Below are positions 11,614-24,137 of a stretch of DNA of 64,000 bases, one piece after another. The notes below the pieces were generated by a model. The model saw only the letters and a list, made by a program, of their open reading frames with translations, searched no databases and was not told the DNA's origin. Each line of letters starts with the position of its first letter. Position 1 is the first letter of the stretch. The position numbers were made by a program, and so were the translations under genes. This DNA is from Basidiobolus meristosporus CBS 931.73 (lineage: Eukaryota > Basidiobolomycota > Basidiobolomycetes > Basidiobolales > Basidiobolaceae), in NCBI GenBank assembly GCA_002104905.1, contig MCFE01000244.1, forward strand, positions 1-64,000, read 5' to 3'.

Positions 11614-13070
11614 TATCCTAGATAACAATGCAATATCTAGGATGCTGTTACAAGTCTGATACTAGAATTGCCAAAATATAAGGAGTTTAGCCATTATTGT
11701 ATTCACAAAAACTTGAACTCATCTTTGTTGAGGTTTCAGCTGCTTCTGATATACATTTTGCCAGATCAGGTACTTATTGATTGCATTTCCTAATATATGT
11801 TGTGGCTGGTGACTCACTAATAATTTGATCATCGCCTAATTAGATCTTACCTAATATATCTATATCTGTCTGCTAAGGATCTTCTGATTCATCTGCTGCT
11901 GATACCACTGATGTGATAGATAACACTCATATACTGATAGGCTGAGCATAAAACTAACAGATGTGACTAAAAGTGATCTTACTTAAGCATTTAAGCTGCA
12001 GATCAAAACACTGTAAAGAAGGTACTCAAGTAGGTTAATATTAAAGCCCACAATTGAGCTACTCACTAATGTAGCATCAGAGGAACATTGTATGGTCTTT
12101 GAAGTACAATAGGAATGCCTATAGATAGAGTGCACACATAAACCTAGTACAGCATGGGAGGAAGAAACTGTGATCACTATATCCAAGCCTAAAAAGCAAA
12201 AGGCATTCAGACTTGTAAAGCCATTGAGTGCAATGATGATGAATAGGCTAATAGTCAAGAGACTGCTCAAAGTTGAGCATGTTGTCACCTTATGGTTAGC
12301 ATACCATGAGACCTTCAGGAACTCTAGGCCAAGCAAAACAAGTTCGATCTGTTCCATGATTATCCTGGACTCAAGCAACCAAAGTGGTTTGAAAATCAAT
12401 GGGCACCCCAAGAAGTTGCAGTACTGCATCAGGAGCAGTGAGCATCAAAATGCACTCAACTATTGCAAGGACTTATTGCAAAGACTGACAGATGAAATAC
12501 TGACTTTGCAGTGCTAGTGGAAGACCAGGATGTAGGACTAATAGTGAACGTACAGCAGCTTTAAGCTATAGGGTTCCTGCAAAGTCATGCAACAAGGGTG
12601 TTGTAACAGAAATACTTATTGAATTGGGGTTTAATGGAGTTAATTACTGAGTGTTAGGCTAAGCTAAATGTTAGTGCCAGGTGTAGGGACTCTTACATTT
12701 CAACACAACTTGCCAATGCCTTAAACCTGGACTTTTAACAGAAATACATCAGTTTTTATACATGGGTGGTAAGAGGATTAGTTGAGGCAGGAAGTAAGGA
12801 GTATTGAAAAGCAGCAATAGCCTGTTAATGTGCACAAACATAGGTGGTGATTGAGTGCACAGGATCAGAAAGCAAAAGAATTGGCAAAGAATCAATCAAT
12901 AGCCACTTAGGTATTATTCTGGAGAAATTATATGACCAAGTTATATGTAAGATTAGTAGTGCCTTTTTTAACATACTTTGCATATATCTGACAGAATAAA
13001 GACCTCTTAGTAGCAGGATTCAACCTGTGACAGCTTATTGACAATATTGTTGCAATAACTTTGCATAGTG
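11614..13070 (+). pseudogene. CACTA ORF-X remnant, split by an LTR
   Basis: The copy contains the central and C-terminal parts of ORF-X. A short piece before 11646 matches the SISQVEKA region; after the LTR insertion it resumes at about 12011 and continues through the segment resembling NRLIVKRLLKVEH...LWLAYHE (12240-12310) to YCKDLLQRLTDE (12460-12500). It ends at the ORF-X-side terminus TTGCATAGTG (13061-13070). Numerous stops; longest open piece 12170-12517. The product is unknown. Confidence 0.6.
11646..12010 (+). repeat. LTR (365 bp) of a second LTR family
   Basis: Begins TGTTACAAGTC and ends GATCAAAACA. It is a diverged copy of 18576-18941, which starts TGTTACAAGTC and ends GATCACAACA and has nearly equal length (366 bp). 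It sits inside an ORF-X copy with no internal retroelement, so it is a solo LTR. I could not find a convincing target duplication. Because 18576-18941 stands next to Gypsy-2 sequence it may be the Gypsy-2 LTR; this is inference. Confidence 0.6.
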
Positions 13071-13996
13071 AAGCTCTCTGTAAGCTCAGGAAGATGAAAG
13101 GCAAGGTGGTGAGAGAAACTGTTGCAATATTCACGGAAATTCCCTTTTGCAACGTGGACAATGAACCTAAAAACTCTTCATTCATTTATGCAAAGTTCAT
13201 GGGATTGAGCACAACATTATTGTATCATAATCACCATAGCAAAATGAAGTGCCAGAATGTGTAAGTAGATCAATGTTAGATATTAAAAGATTCATGATCC
13301 ATGATAAAAAGTTGCCTGCAATTTTTGGGCCAAATCAGTTGGCTACTGCAATGAGTGCTAGGCATAAAGACTGCACACTACCAAAGCAAACTTGCTACTC
13401 AAGCTGAGGGATGTGTTTTTGGATGAAACTTGAAATATTTACAAGAATTTTTATCAGTTTATGAAAAGAACTAGATCTCAAGTCCACTGATTTTCAAGAT
13501 TAAATCAGAGCAAGACAACCCAAGTTTTTGCAATCCATAGGACACTAGAACTGTAGTTCAGCATGAATCAGTGCCCAGAAGCCTCTCTAAAGTGCTCTTT
13601 CCAATATCTCAAAGCAGAAGATCCAACTGGATTAGAAATAGTCTAAGTTACTATCCCAATAAGGGTGCAAACTTAGCCTACACCTATTTCATCTATACTG
13701 ATGAGCTCAACAGTGGAAAAGAAGCCCTGGGTAGCCCCCATAAAATGTTTTGGAGACTTGTTATAACCCAGCAATGTTATCCCTGATGGGGGATTAAGCT
13801 TGGTTATTAGTCAAGCTACCAATCAATCAAACTTCAGTGGATGCTGTTAGGTCTTCACAATCAAGTTTAAGTCAGATGGCACAGTTGAAAGATACAAAGT
13901 AAGAATTATGGCTAAAAGAAGCTCTCAAACAAAGGAACTGGACTACATCAAGTCAATTGTGCTAGTAGTCAAGTTTGATTCCTGCAGACTAATACT
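13071..13996 (+). pseudogene. Copia-2 remnant (integrase end, linker, start of RT)
   Basis: Frame-shifted peptides match the Copia at 1-1809: the integrase tail (KGKVVRET, NVDNEPKNSS for the DNGGEHTS region), the linker (RRSNWIRNSLSYY, near 13620-13650), and beyond it the first part of reverse transcriptase (FTIKFKSDGTVERYKVRI, near 13860-13910), which the 1-1809 copy lacks. Stops are frequent. The copy ends at a Harbinger terminal repeat at 13997. Confidence 0.7.
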
Positions 13997-14971
13997 AGAC
14001 TTGTTCCATTACGCTGTGCCAGGGTGCATGGCGCAATTGGCAGTCTCTAAGAATGATTGAGCGCAATATTATAGCTACCAGTAGGCCGGATTGCTCTTAG
14101 ATAATTTTGCACCATGTGGGACAATTGTGCACATTGTGGCACAATCTAACACTATGAGGTTGGCACAGATAATTGCGCCAAATTACAATGTTTGCATCAC
14201 ATGCGCTATTGGATACCGCTATTATGGTAGGTAAAATTTGGTGTTTGCATATGTTTCTTTAATGTAAATAGAAATAAATCACACTATAAACTACGCTGAT
14301 ACTTATCATTTTGGTCACCATCTCTGCAACTGAATGGTATCTCAGTAGTTAATTGGTCCAAAAGTATCCTGAAGCTGTCAGCCCCAAATTGGCTCTTTGA
14401 CCAGTACACAAGCTACCTGATTTGCCATTAAATATTATATTTTGCCCATTGATCAAGTCATTCCTGACCCTAGTGATTAGACAAGGTGAGATAGCTAGCA
14501 TGTGATCAATCAAATGGGTCCAAAACAGATCTAATGGCTGCACTGGTGTAACAGATGATGTATATATATGCAGGGTGTTTATTTATAAGGGTTCTGTCTC
14601 AAATGTGAGACAACTTTGATATTGCTTATATCAAAAATCTAGTGATCACTGACTTACAATGGCTCAGTTTGGATTGCAAAAAAAATGCATTTTTTAGGTC
14701 ATGACAAATAATAGCAATTCAATGCAATTGCATAATCTTCTCCTAGGTTTTCTTCTCACAGGTATTATTACTGAAGCATTTGATAGTGATTCACTTGGCA
14801 CATCTAAACTACTTTCTTGTTGATTATCTTCTTGGCTACCTGTATATTTGTAGTCAGTATTTTGCCTCCCAGTTGATGAGTGCAATGCTGCAGCTTGGCT
14901 GCACTTAATTGCTCCAAATGATGCTACTGAACTGGTCAGCAGTGCTATGCACTGTGGTGGTGTATAAGTCT
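13997..14971. mobile_element. Harbinger deletion derivative without transposase (975 bp)
   Basis: The left end AGACTTGTTCCATTA matches the gene-2-side terminus of the full Harbinger copies at 35346 and 40841. The segment then follows their 3' flank and the last codons of gene 2 (minus strand; peptide RRKPRRR and STGRQNTDYKYT near 14740-14885). Homology stops near 14945 and the sequence closes with TATAAGTCT, the mirror of the transposase-side terminus. Transposase and most of gene 2 are missing. CpG sites kept in the full copies are mostly TG or CA here, so it is older. No clear target duplication is visible. Confidence 0.65.
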
Positions 14972-14993
14972 AAGGGAGCAATATATCCGGCAT

Positions 14994-15126
14994 TTCAATA
15001 TTAGACCAGAACTTTTCTGCTAATATTTCTGTTGCCCTTGACAATTCTAATATTCTGCACTTGGTTATCACTTAAGTTCAGTTAGCTCATTCAAGAGCTT
15101 TACTAGACTTTTCTCTTGGACAAACA
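14994..15126 (+). repeat. Fragment of Gypsy-1 5' LTR (last ~130 bp)
   Basis: Matches the final part of the LTRs at 26690-27385 and 29131-29827 (ATTAGACCAGAACTT to CAAACA). The first ~560 bp of the LTR are missing, so this Gypsy-1 copy is truncated on its left side next to the Harbinger derivative. Confidence 0.7.
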
Positions 15127-16599
15127 TATTTTTTGTTGAATTCCATTACATTCAGCCGTGTTACTATATGTCCTCAGCAGCAAGCAATCCAAATCTTTCC
15201 ATGTTGGAAGAAGCCTGCAGAAGTCAGGAATAACTAACTGAACAGCTTGAGAACATCATGCATGAAAGAAACACTTTGATACTTGAGCACTCAAAGCTTG
15301 CCAAGGCAGGATCTGACAATCATTGTACAGATGAATTTCTTGAAGTCATTTCCAGTTACCAAAATGAAATTGGAATTATCAAAGAAGCCCTGGAGAATGT
15401 TGCCATTGTAAATGACAGCATTGAAAATCCACCAAGCCTTGCTCTGCAGCAGCCACCAAAAAGTCATGCCTTTGGATCCTCCAGATCTACATCTCCCTCT
15501 AGACCTACCTGGTGCTTGTCCCAAGATCCTTACCTTTTTATGACAAAGGAGCCAATGCCACAAAGAATCCTACTGAGTTTCTTTACAAGCTTAGTCATGT
15601 CTTAGCTACACACCAGCTAAACCCTGACACCAATTGGGCTAGACTTTTACCTCTCTGTCTCACCATGTAAGATGCTGACTGTGTTGAGGTGAACATTCCT
15701 TTGAATAGTACATGGAAAGTTGCACAGAACCTCTTTTGTGGCCATTTGAAGATCCCCTTATGAAAGCTTATCTAAACTGCAACTTATGGAAAACTCAAAA
15801 GCAAAAAGGTGAATCTGTGCAACACTTCTGTGATAGAATCCAGAGACAAATGAGTCTATCTGGAGTTAGTGATGACAATCCTTTGCTTACTTCTCATTTT
15901 CTTTCAAACTTTTCACATCAGCTACAGAGCAATATTGCTATTGTCAAAGCATGCAACCCTGCACATACCTATGACAAAATATCAGAGATATGTATACTTG
16001 CAATCACCATGACTGCAGCTGTTAGGTAGGTTTCAGGCAACTCCACTCGACATGCAGCAACAACCGGAAAAGAGAGCAGTCATATGACTAAGAAAAAGTC
16101 AACTACTAGCAAGCATTGTGAGGTTCATGGAAGATGCTATCATTCTACCAGTGAGTGCAAAGGCATTACCAAACAGTCAAACAAGTCCGGAAACACGTCA
16201 GAGAAGCAGCAGAGCACCAAAAGTGATAATCCATATGCTGATGGCAAATGCTCTGAATGTGGAAAGATGGGACATAGATCACCTACCTGTCCTGAGAAGA
16301 ACTCTACACCATTGGCAAAAATTACTCAGACTCAAGATGATCATTCAACCAATGATATGACAGAGTATGAGGAAGCATGTGAAGAACTTACAGTTCAAGA
16401 CTATCATAACCTCTTTGAAATTCTAGCTAAAATTGCAACTATTCAAGAAAACAAGCAACCAAGTGCACAGCTAAAAGCTATAGAGGTGCCACTCAATTGC
16501 AATGGTCAATCATACGTAGCAATACTGGATGCTGGATCATCCAGCTCTATTGTACAACCTAATGTGGTCAAAGAACTTAAATTGGCAATAGAAAAGTAA
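15127..16599 (+). pseudogene. Gypsy-1a gag and protease
   Basis: A gag-like region spans 15258-16029. Its N-terminal part (15258-15605) lies in another frame than the part containing the retrotransposon gag core (WKTQKQKGESVQHFCDRIQR, near 15785-15845). The protein continues through a stop at about 16027 into 16084-16599, which carries a clear CCHC knuckle CSECGKMGHRSPTC (near 16252-16292) and a retropepsin site AILDAGSSSSIV (near 16520-16555). The canonical DTG is DAG here, so the protease is probably inactive; the sister copy at 28.2 kb has DTG. A stop follows at 16597-16599. Confidence 0.8.
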
Positions 16600-18575
16600 C
16601 CAGAAAAAATCATACTTGCAGCTAAGGACCTCTCGGCCCCAAGAATTGGTATCACCAACCCAATCAGCATACACTGTGGTTCAATTACTATAATCTATCA
16701 GATGGAAGTTATTGATATTCAGATGGACCTCAGGTGGTCATTGGTCTAGACACCTTCACCATCTGGAAGTAGAGGAGTCAACCCCAACTTTTCAAGCGTA
16801 TTCTCAATCAATCAAATTGGAAATTCAGCCAGCCATACAAAGAAACCAAGCCAATCCCAGGAATTGTTTCTGTGCCATTCCAGAATCCATTGTTACACTA
16901 GAAACCCCACCTGCTGAGTCAACATGGAGGAGGCAATACCAAATTCTGCATTCTTGACAGCACTTGGTTGATGAAATAGTCCAAAAGTGGGCTGACAATG
17001 GGACTATCACTCAAGCCCTTGTCAACACAACATTCAGCAGCCCTATGACACTTGCACCTAAGAAAGATGCTGATGGAAATCTAACTCTGAAGAGACCCTA
17101 TTTGGACCCTAGACCTCTGAACAAGCTTCTCCAAGCATTTGAGTCACTATGCCAGTTGCTCCCACAGGCACCCACCCTTTTCTACCCCGACTGTACTAAG
17201 ACCTTTGTTGTTGCTATGGATGCATCTAATGATGGGTTAGGGGCTGTCCTATAACAGGATGAAGACCAAAATCCACCTCACTGGATCTCTTTTCAAGCAA
17301 GATTGTTACAACCTGCTGATAGTAACAACTCTGCCACCAAGAAGGAGCTACTTGCCATAGTCTTTGCCTTGAAGAAGTTTCATCAGTACTTATGGGGCAA
17401 CTATTTTACTTTGTACACCAACCACCAAGCCCTTGACCATATCCACACTCAACAGACTCTGATTCCAATGTTTACCAACTGGCTTGATACTCTACCTGAT
17501 TATGAATATACAGTTATTCATTGCCCAGGAATCCTCAACATCCTGCCTGACCACCTTTCAAGACTTTTCCCAACTTCACCTTTGGAGGGACATGTGATTG
17601 CTGACATAATCAGTAAGCTCACTACAACTGCCAAAATAATTCCTCAACTGGACTTGGCAACCTGGAAAATCCCACATACCAATGAAAGGAAAACGCTAAT
17701 ACAGAGGAGTCATTTACTTGGACACTTTGGAGCTGACACACTTATGAAGTAGCTACACCCTGATGGATATCACTGGCCAAATATCAAAGCTGACTGACTA
17801 GAATTTGTCAAGTCTTGCAGAGAATGTCAACTCTACAATATCAGCAGTCATGGATTTCACCCCTGGAGTCCCATCCATGCAAGCCATTCTATGGATCATA
17901 TTGCAATTGATCTAGCTGGACCTTTCACCACTAGTGATGGTAATTACTACCTCATTGTAATTGTGGATGTCTGAGCACGTTTTGTCTTCCTCAAAGCTAC
18001 CCCAGACTAGTATGCTGCTACTATTGCACAAGCACTATTCAAGCTTTTCTGCCTTTTTGGATTCCCTAAGGTCATTCAATTGGATAATATAGCAGAATTT
18101 GTAAATCATGTGATCAAAGCCCTCTGCCAGAATAGGGCCATTGATCACTGTCTGATCACTCCATATCATCCAAAAGCTAATGGACTTGCTGAAAGACATG
18201 TTTGGATCTCAGTGAACATCATCAGGAAATCTATCAAAGGTCTCAAGAAGATTGGGACAAGTACATTCCCACTGTACAGTATGCTATCAACACCAAGATT
18301 GCTGCTTGACATGGATGAACTCCATTTTCTTTGATGTTTGGAAGAAGATACAACCACTTTGGGGACTACCAGAATACAGAGCTAGCAAGTTTGAATACAG
18401 ACAAGCTAAAGAACCGCCTTGAGAACCTTACAAACATTGTCTACCCTACTATCAGTGCCAGAAGTAAGGCACACAATCAGCTGTATTGCTCAGCCAGTAA
18501 GAATGTATATCCATGACTATGAAGAAGACCTGCAGGCCTACACATTTGGACACTGCAAACTTGACCTGGTACCTG
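16600..18575 (+). pseudogene. Gypsy-1a pol with RT core deleted; RNase H and integrase
   Basis: Pol continues in frame 2. The segment 16964-17254 opens with the RT N-terminus (IVQKWADNG, then DPRPLNKLL at about 17107-17133) but is fused at once to the pre-RNase H region (FYPDCTKTFVVAMDASNDGLGAVL). The whole RT palm, including the DD box, is missing. RNase H follows at 17303-17600 (TKKELLAIVFALKKFHQYLWG, TNHQALDHI), then the integrase zinc region (HLLGHFGADTLMK, CRECQ) and core with D (MDHIAIDLAGPF), D (LDNIAEFVN) and E (NGLAERHVW) near 17890-18205. In-frame stops at about 17252, 17750 and 18332 break it. It is a dead internally deleted element. Confidence 0.8.
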
Positions 18576-18941
18576 TGTTACAAGTCTTGGTATAAGTATT
18601 GCAGAGGAATAAGGAGTTTAGAAAGTATTGAATTCTCTAAATTTGAACTAATTTCTATTGAGGTTCCAGCAGTTCTTTATATACATTTTGCCTTATCAAT
18701 TGCTGACAAATTGTATTTCCTAATGTAGGTTGTGACTGATGACTCATTGATTGCATCATCATCACCCAATAAGATCCTACTCAATATATCTATTTCTTTC
18801 TGATCAGGATGTGCTGATTTATTTGCTGACTAATGCTACTGATTTGATAGATAACACTGATATATTGATTGGCTAAGATGTAACAAATTGAATTGACTAA
18901 AACCTAATCTAACTTTAACATTCAAGCAGTAGATCACAACA
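18576..18941 (+). repeat. LTR (366 bp), second LTR family
   Basis: TGTTACAAGTC...GATCACAACA, the better-preserved partner of 11646-12010. It lies between the Gypsy-1a integrase end and the start of Gypsy-2b sequence. It could be a solo LTR or the 5' LTR of Gypsy-2b with the leader, gag and most of RT deleted. No matching flanking duplication was seen (ACCTG left, CTTGG right). Confidence 0.6.
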
Positions 18942-20992
18942 CTTGGATAAACATGTATATTTAACAGTTATCCATCAATCAGTTGCAGAACCATTAATGC
19001 ACATCCCCTCCAGGAGTACCTAGACAAGTTTCTGGTAATCTCCCCAAAAGACGTATTAATATATTGCAGACAGAGGAGGACTACTTGGTGCACATTGAAA
19101 AGGACCTGAAGAAACTAAGAGAAAAAGAGCTATACAGCAAGCTAGCAAAGTGTGAGTGTGTCAAAGAACATATTGGGTATCTAGGACACATAGTAATTAT
19201 CACAGCAGTAACATTGGACCCCAACAAAGCTGAGTTATCAAGAATTCAAAGCAGCCCCATAGCACTTCAGAGATCAGAAACTGTTTTGAATGGTTTTCCA
19301 TTTCTGGAGATTTGTGACGTTCTTAGCAAGTATTGCAGCCACTGGGACTGAAATCCTCAAGTAAGATAGCACCTTAATGTGGGGTATTGCCTATGAGGCT
19401 GTATTTTAGATACTCAAGAATGAACTTGACAATATGCCAAGCCCAGGAATACCCTACCACAGCAAAAAGCTTGCTCTCTGCACAGACAATTCAGATTATG
19501 CAATTAGCAGAGTACTGAGCAAGGAATGTCAGGGAAAGGAATACCCAATGGCTTTTGAGTCCAAGAAACCAAATCAGTAGAACAAAACTATCTAGTGCAT
19601 GAGAAGGAGATGCACACCATTAATCACTTCCTAAAGGTATAGAGATGCTACATTGAAGTAGCCAGGTGCACTGTAACAACTGATTGTGCCTCACTCAAGT
19701 ACATGGTTGCTCAGAAGGTAGTCTCCAGAAAAATGACAAGATGGAGTGAATACATTCAGCAATGCAACCTGGAGATTGTCTATAGCCCAGCAAAAAATTG
19801 TCACGGTTGTTGATGCCTTATCAAGGCCAGAACAAGTTGAATAACTCAACCTAGTGCATGGTTTAAATTGGCTCAACCTATCATTGGAGTACTTGGAGGA
19901 CCAAGCTATTCCCAATGTGGTGGGTGAGGACATCAAGAATATCAGCTGGGATGAAGCTAGCAAGCTTATAGTACAGAATGATGCACTCTAACAAAACACA
20001 TGTCAGAGCATGGTGGCCCAAATTAAAACAAGTTATTGCACAGGTAGTGAGAACATGCCCAAACTATCAAATCAACCAAGGTCAACCACAGGGTATTGCT
20101 GATCTCTTTCCCTTGCAGCCTGTGACACCTTCTGAGAGATAGAGAACTGACTTAATTGGAGCACTGCCCACTGCTAGAAAATGCAATTGGTGGACTTTAG
20201 TAGCAATTGACCATGTCACCTAATGGCCAGTGGCTAGAGATATACAGGATGCCAGTGAACAAGAAGTTGCAAGCTTCATTTAACAGGAGATCCTGATGAA
20301 GTTTGTGTGCCCTGTGGAAATCTTATCTGACAGAGGAGTAAACTCCATGGCAAAAGCATTGAAAGCTTACCAGAAATGTAGCAGATCAACATCTGATAAC
20401 TTTGTTAAATAACCCTAGAACTAATGGAGTCACAGAGTGGCTCAAAGCATTATTTGGAAAAATGCTAACACATTATACTAATAGAGCTGTATGTAGAAGG
20501 TATGAGTATATAGACCAAAAACTGTTTGCCTGCTGAGTCAGGGTGCTCAACACTACCCAGCATTTGCCATTTTACTTAGTGTATGGATGTGAACCAAGGA
20601 TTCCAAGAGATCTCACACAGCCTAAGCTCACTGACAACTTAGAGAATGTACGCAGTCAGCCTGGTAGACACCAACAATTGGAACAAAAGTGTCAGGAGGC
20701 ATAGGTCAGAGTTTCTAAAAGTGCAGAAAAGTGAAGCAGAGACTTGATAGGACTATATCATCAGAGGCTTTGACAATTGTAAACTGTGTATTGCTACAAA
20801 ACAACACCAGGAAAAAGTTTTAGCAACAATGGATAGGACCATTCAAGATCATCAGAGAAATACCATTTGCAATGTACCAACAAGCAGGCAAACAAGGATA
20901 TATCTGAGAATATCTAGTTCATAGTTATAGACTCATGCTTCCAAGACTTACTGACAATGCTGAAGCATCAAGATACTGACACCACATGGACC
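18942..20992 (+). pseudogene. Ty3/Gypsy-2b pol remnant (RT thumb, RNase H, integrase)
   Basis: After ~60 unassigned bases the copy follows the Gypsy-2a sequence: QEYLDKFLVI (near 19010), EEDYLVHIEKDLKKLRE (19070-19120, open 19064-19351), the connection domain, and an RNase H edge with MTRWSEYIQQCNLEIVYSPAK near 19733-19795. It then extends past the break in Gypsy-2a into the integrase: WPVARDIQDA near 20225-20255, ILSDRGVNS near 20320-20345, RTNGVTEWLKALFGKML near 20415-20465, and a C-terminal VYGCEPRIPRDL near 20580-20610. Stops and frameshifts are dense. Truncated by ORF-X sequence at about 20993. Confidence 0.75.
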
Positions 20993-23210
20993 ACAATGCT
21001 TAGGCAAATGAGAGTGCAACAAATATAATTACTTTGGTTGTGGAAATGCAAGTGACTGTTATAACAATACCACCACCAGTATTACTAAGCATGTTGTTAG
21101 CTGGTACCAAAGCATATATAAGGCAATTAGGTACATTGGCTGACAGGATGGATGCAGTTACCCTGAGAAATCAGGACATAGTCCAGAGACAGGAGAAGCT
21201 GATAGCTCATGTTGTTTAATAAATATCTCAGGTAGAGAATGCAGTGTTTTTGTTGCAATAAGAGAACTCTAAGTGCCTAGTGCTACAGCTAAGAATTGTG
21301 CCAATTTTCAATGCTGCAGCCAAGAATGGATCCATTTTTCATGTTACAACCAAGAATTGAGTCATTTTCAATGAAACAGCAGAGGAGCACTGTAGTGTCT
21401 TTGAAGCACCACAGCAGTACCCAAGGATAATCCCACAGAAAAGCCCATCACTGCATGATATGTAGTGGCTGTGCTGCTTAAACCAAAGCATAAAAGTCAA
21501 AAGCCATTGAAGATCCGTGAAGCTATTGAGTATAAGGATGAAGAGAGATCTAACATACAAGAGGCTAAACAAAGTCTAGAATGACATCACCATAAGACCA
21601 GTGTACCAAAAGACCATCAGGAACTCAAAGCCTAGCAGAATGAGCCTGATCAGTTTCATGTGCATGATCTTGGATCTCAATGTGCAACTGGATTATGGGT
21701 CAACATTGGTATGCTACAAAAGTATCTGACAAATAGCACAGACTATCAAAGGCAGAAGAGATGGATACCATGGCTAAAAACCAGCAATTTTCTCAACAGC
21801 TGGTAAAAGCAAGGCTGAAAGCCCTAGAAGGCATCTAATAAATATCAGGTGTCTGAAAGACTGCCAATAAGGGACAAGCAGGAGAACACAGATGCACTAG
21901 TACAACATTCATGAAGGAAAAATGTAGCTCCATGCCTGGAGCACTTAGTCATAGTAGCCGTGAAGGACCAGCAGTGATAAATACCAGCAGCTTCCTTAGG
22001 AGCGCACCACAACTATGGTTGACAGCTCAAAATAAGCAGCATAGAATTGTCAGCTTGCCAGAAAATTGCTGGTAAGGAACAAGTAGTCAAAACAGATGTG
22101 CTGATGCAGCATTTATGAAGCTGAAGATGTACTTCAATACAAGAAGCACTCAGACAAAGTAGCCATCAAAGATCTGGTAGTTATAAAGGAAATGGTAGGG
22201 GGGAAAGTCCACCCTAGCCAGAGATAGAGAAGGGTACAAAAAAAGCTGCAGTTTTTGTCAATTAATGCCTGAAGCCAAGAACAGGCTGAACACCAGCTAG
22301 CCAAGAAGAATTACCAACAAGTCAAAAGTTGTTTTGTCAAGAGTTGACAGTATTGCCATTTGAGCAACACTTAGGCAGAGCAGATGTGCTTACAGAGAAA
22401 GGTACTTTTTCTACCACTGCCTCTATGTCCTCCATTGCAGAGTGAGTGGAGATCCTACTGACTGACAAAGGAACAATGTCAAGTAGTTCAAAGACAATTG
22501 CAATGCCTTTAGTGGAGTTTTGGCACATTAGCAGTCACAGTAAAAGGTTGCAACACTTTATCAAAAGCAATGCTTTAGAGAACACACTTGAATCTTGCAA
22601 CAATTTACTGAAAAGACTGGCAGACATGTTTCTAGACCTGGCTATGTATATCAAAGACCAGGATGTAAGGGAGCCAGTTGATGAACAGTGGCATGAAGGC
22701 ATGGGGTTTCTGCCAAGGTCATGGAACAAGGTATTTTGGCAGAAATATTAACCAAATGGTAGAACTTAATAGAGTTACTTGTTGAGTGTGAGGTTGGATC
22801 TATTGTTTCTGTTGGACATAGTAGCTTGTATTGGGCAGTACAGTTAGCAATTGAGTCACAATTGAAGATTGAAAGGAATTAAACCAACATGTATATATGC
22901 AAAGTTTAAGGAATGTGTAAGTCAGGAAGTAAGGAGCATGAAAAGGAGCCAGTAGCCAACTAATGTTTATAAATGTAGGAGCCAACTGAGTGTCCAGGAT
23001 CAGAAGGTGAGAGAGTCAGCAGAGAACTAATCAAAACCACTTAAGTATTGTTGTACTGATCAATTGCGACCAAATTTTTTGTGAAATCTAGGGGCAATTG
23101 CTACTGAATGGGCATTGTACAGTGTTCTGATGCCATCATTACCTCTAAGTCATGGGATTCCCACTTGGTGTTGGACTTTGACAATCTCATCACAATTATG
23201 TTTCATAGCA
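20993..23210 (+). pseudogene. CACTA ORF-X remnant (N-terminal part missing)
   Basis: Sequence-level copy of ORF-X from shortly before the VITIPPPV segment (21050-21085), through the predicted coiled-coil part (RMDAVTLRNQDIVQRQEKL, 21150-21205), the Lys/Gln/Ser-rich repeats (21770-22330), and the C-terminal part (VEFWHI, KRLQHFIKSNALENTLESCNNLLKRLAD, 22500-22630) to a terminus near TTTCATAG (23201-23208). Its longest open pieces are 21034-21219 and 22446-22751. It is inserted into a Tnp2 gene whose 3' part follows immediately. Confidence 0.6.
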
Positions 23211-24137
23211 ACTGAGATGCTGAGTGGCCCCAATGCGTGGGTGATAACTCAATTAATGCAATGTTGTGTTGGACAAAACATGCCACTAAAATCTATTATG
23301 ATCACTTTACCAATATATGGAGGGTGTCTCCTGGTTACAAGCCAATTTGAACCCCATCTTATATGGTATTCACTCAAATAAGAGCCAGAGCACACCAATA
23401 AAGGGAACTACAATCCAGCAGAAAGATGAATTTTATTGGGTAGATGCAAAAAAGTCCTTTGTGTGAGTCAATGAGGTATTCAGAGCAAGAGTGGTGGTCA
23501 GCAGGCATATGCTTGCAAGATGTATATATTAGCAGAAATACATTGTAAATGGCAGCGTTGAAAGCATAACACTATAAAGCTGTAAAGCTGAGGTGACAGA
23601 AGTGTGTCAATTTCATTTGGGGTGCATGTATATTTAGATTTATTTGAGCCATATGTGCAATACCCACAGCAGTAGTGGGTAAGCAACAATATTGGGGTGT
23701 TTCCACAATATAATATATATATGGCACAAGGGGAGTTAGCAAAGGAAACACCACCTGGGAAATTGGTACTGTAGCATTGTACAGCGTTAGCTGTAGGCTG
23801 CTATATTCATAATGCTAATAGTGGTCTGCAAAGGGGCAATCTGTATATTGCCATGTTTTTTTGCCATATAGGCTAATTGAACCTATTGGCTAGCTAGATC
23901 TGCTCAAACAAATGTAAGACTGCCTACAATGGATAGAATACCTTGAAGCTGTTGTCAAAAGGCCACACACATACCATCAAGCTAGTTCCTTTTTTGTCAG
24001 TAAAATCAGCAAAATGCTGTTCTAGTCCTGCTATAAGATTGTGTGGAGGGTCAATAATTCCAAGCTGCTAGCATTATGATGGCTTCATGTGGGATCCTGA
24101 TTGCTAACCTGGAATGGATCTGCCCATTATCATAGTG
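23211..24137 (+). pseudogene. CACTA Tnp2 3' end with terminus
   Basis: Plus-strand Tnp2 C-terminal sequence (from the LSSSNAWAI region to the 3' tail). It ends at the Tnp2-side terminus CATAGTG (24131-24137), here in the CACTA-like form: read inward it starts CACTATG. To the right the sequence switches at once to the middle of a minus-strand ORF-X, so this element was inserted there. Confidence 0.6.
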
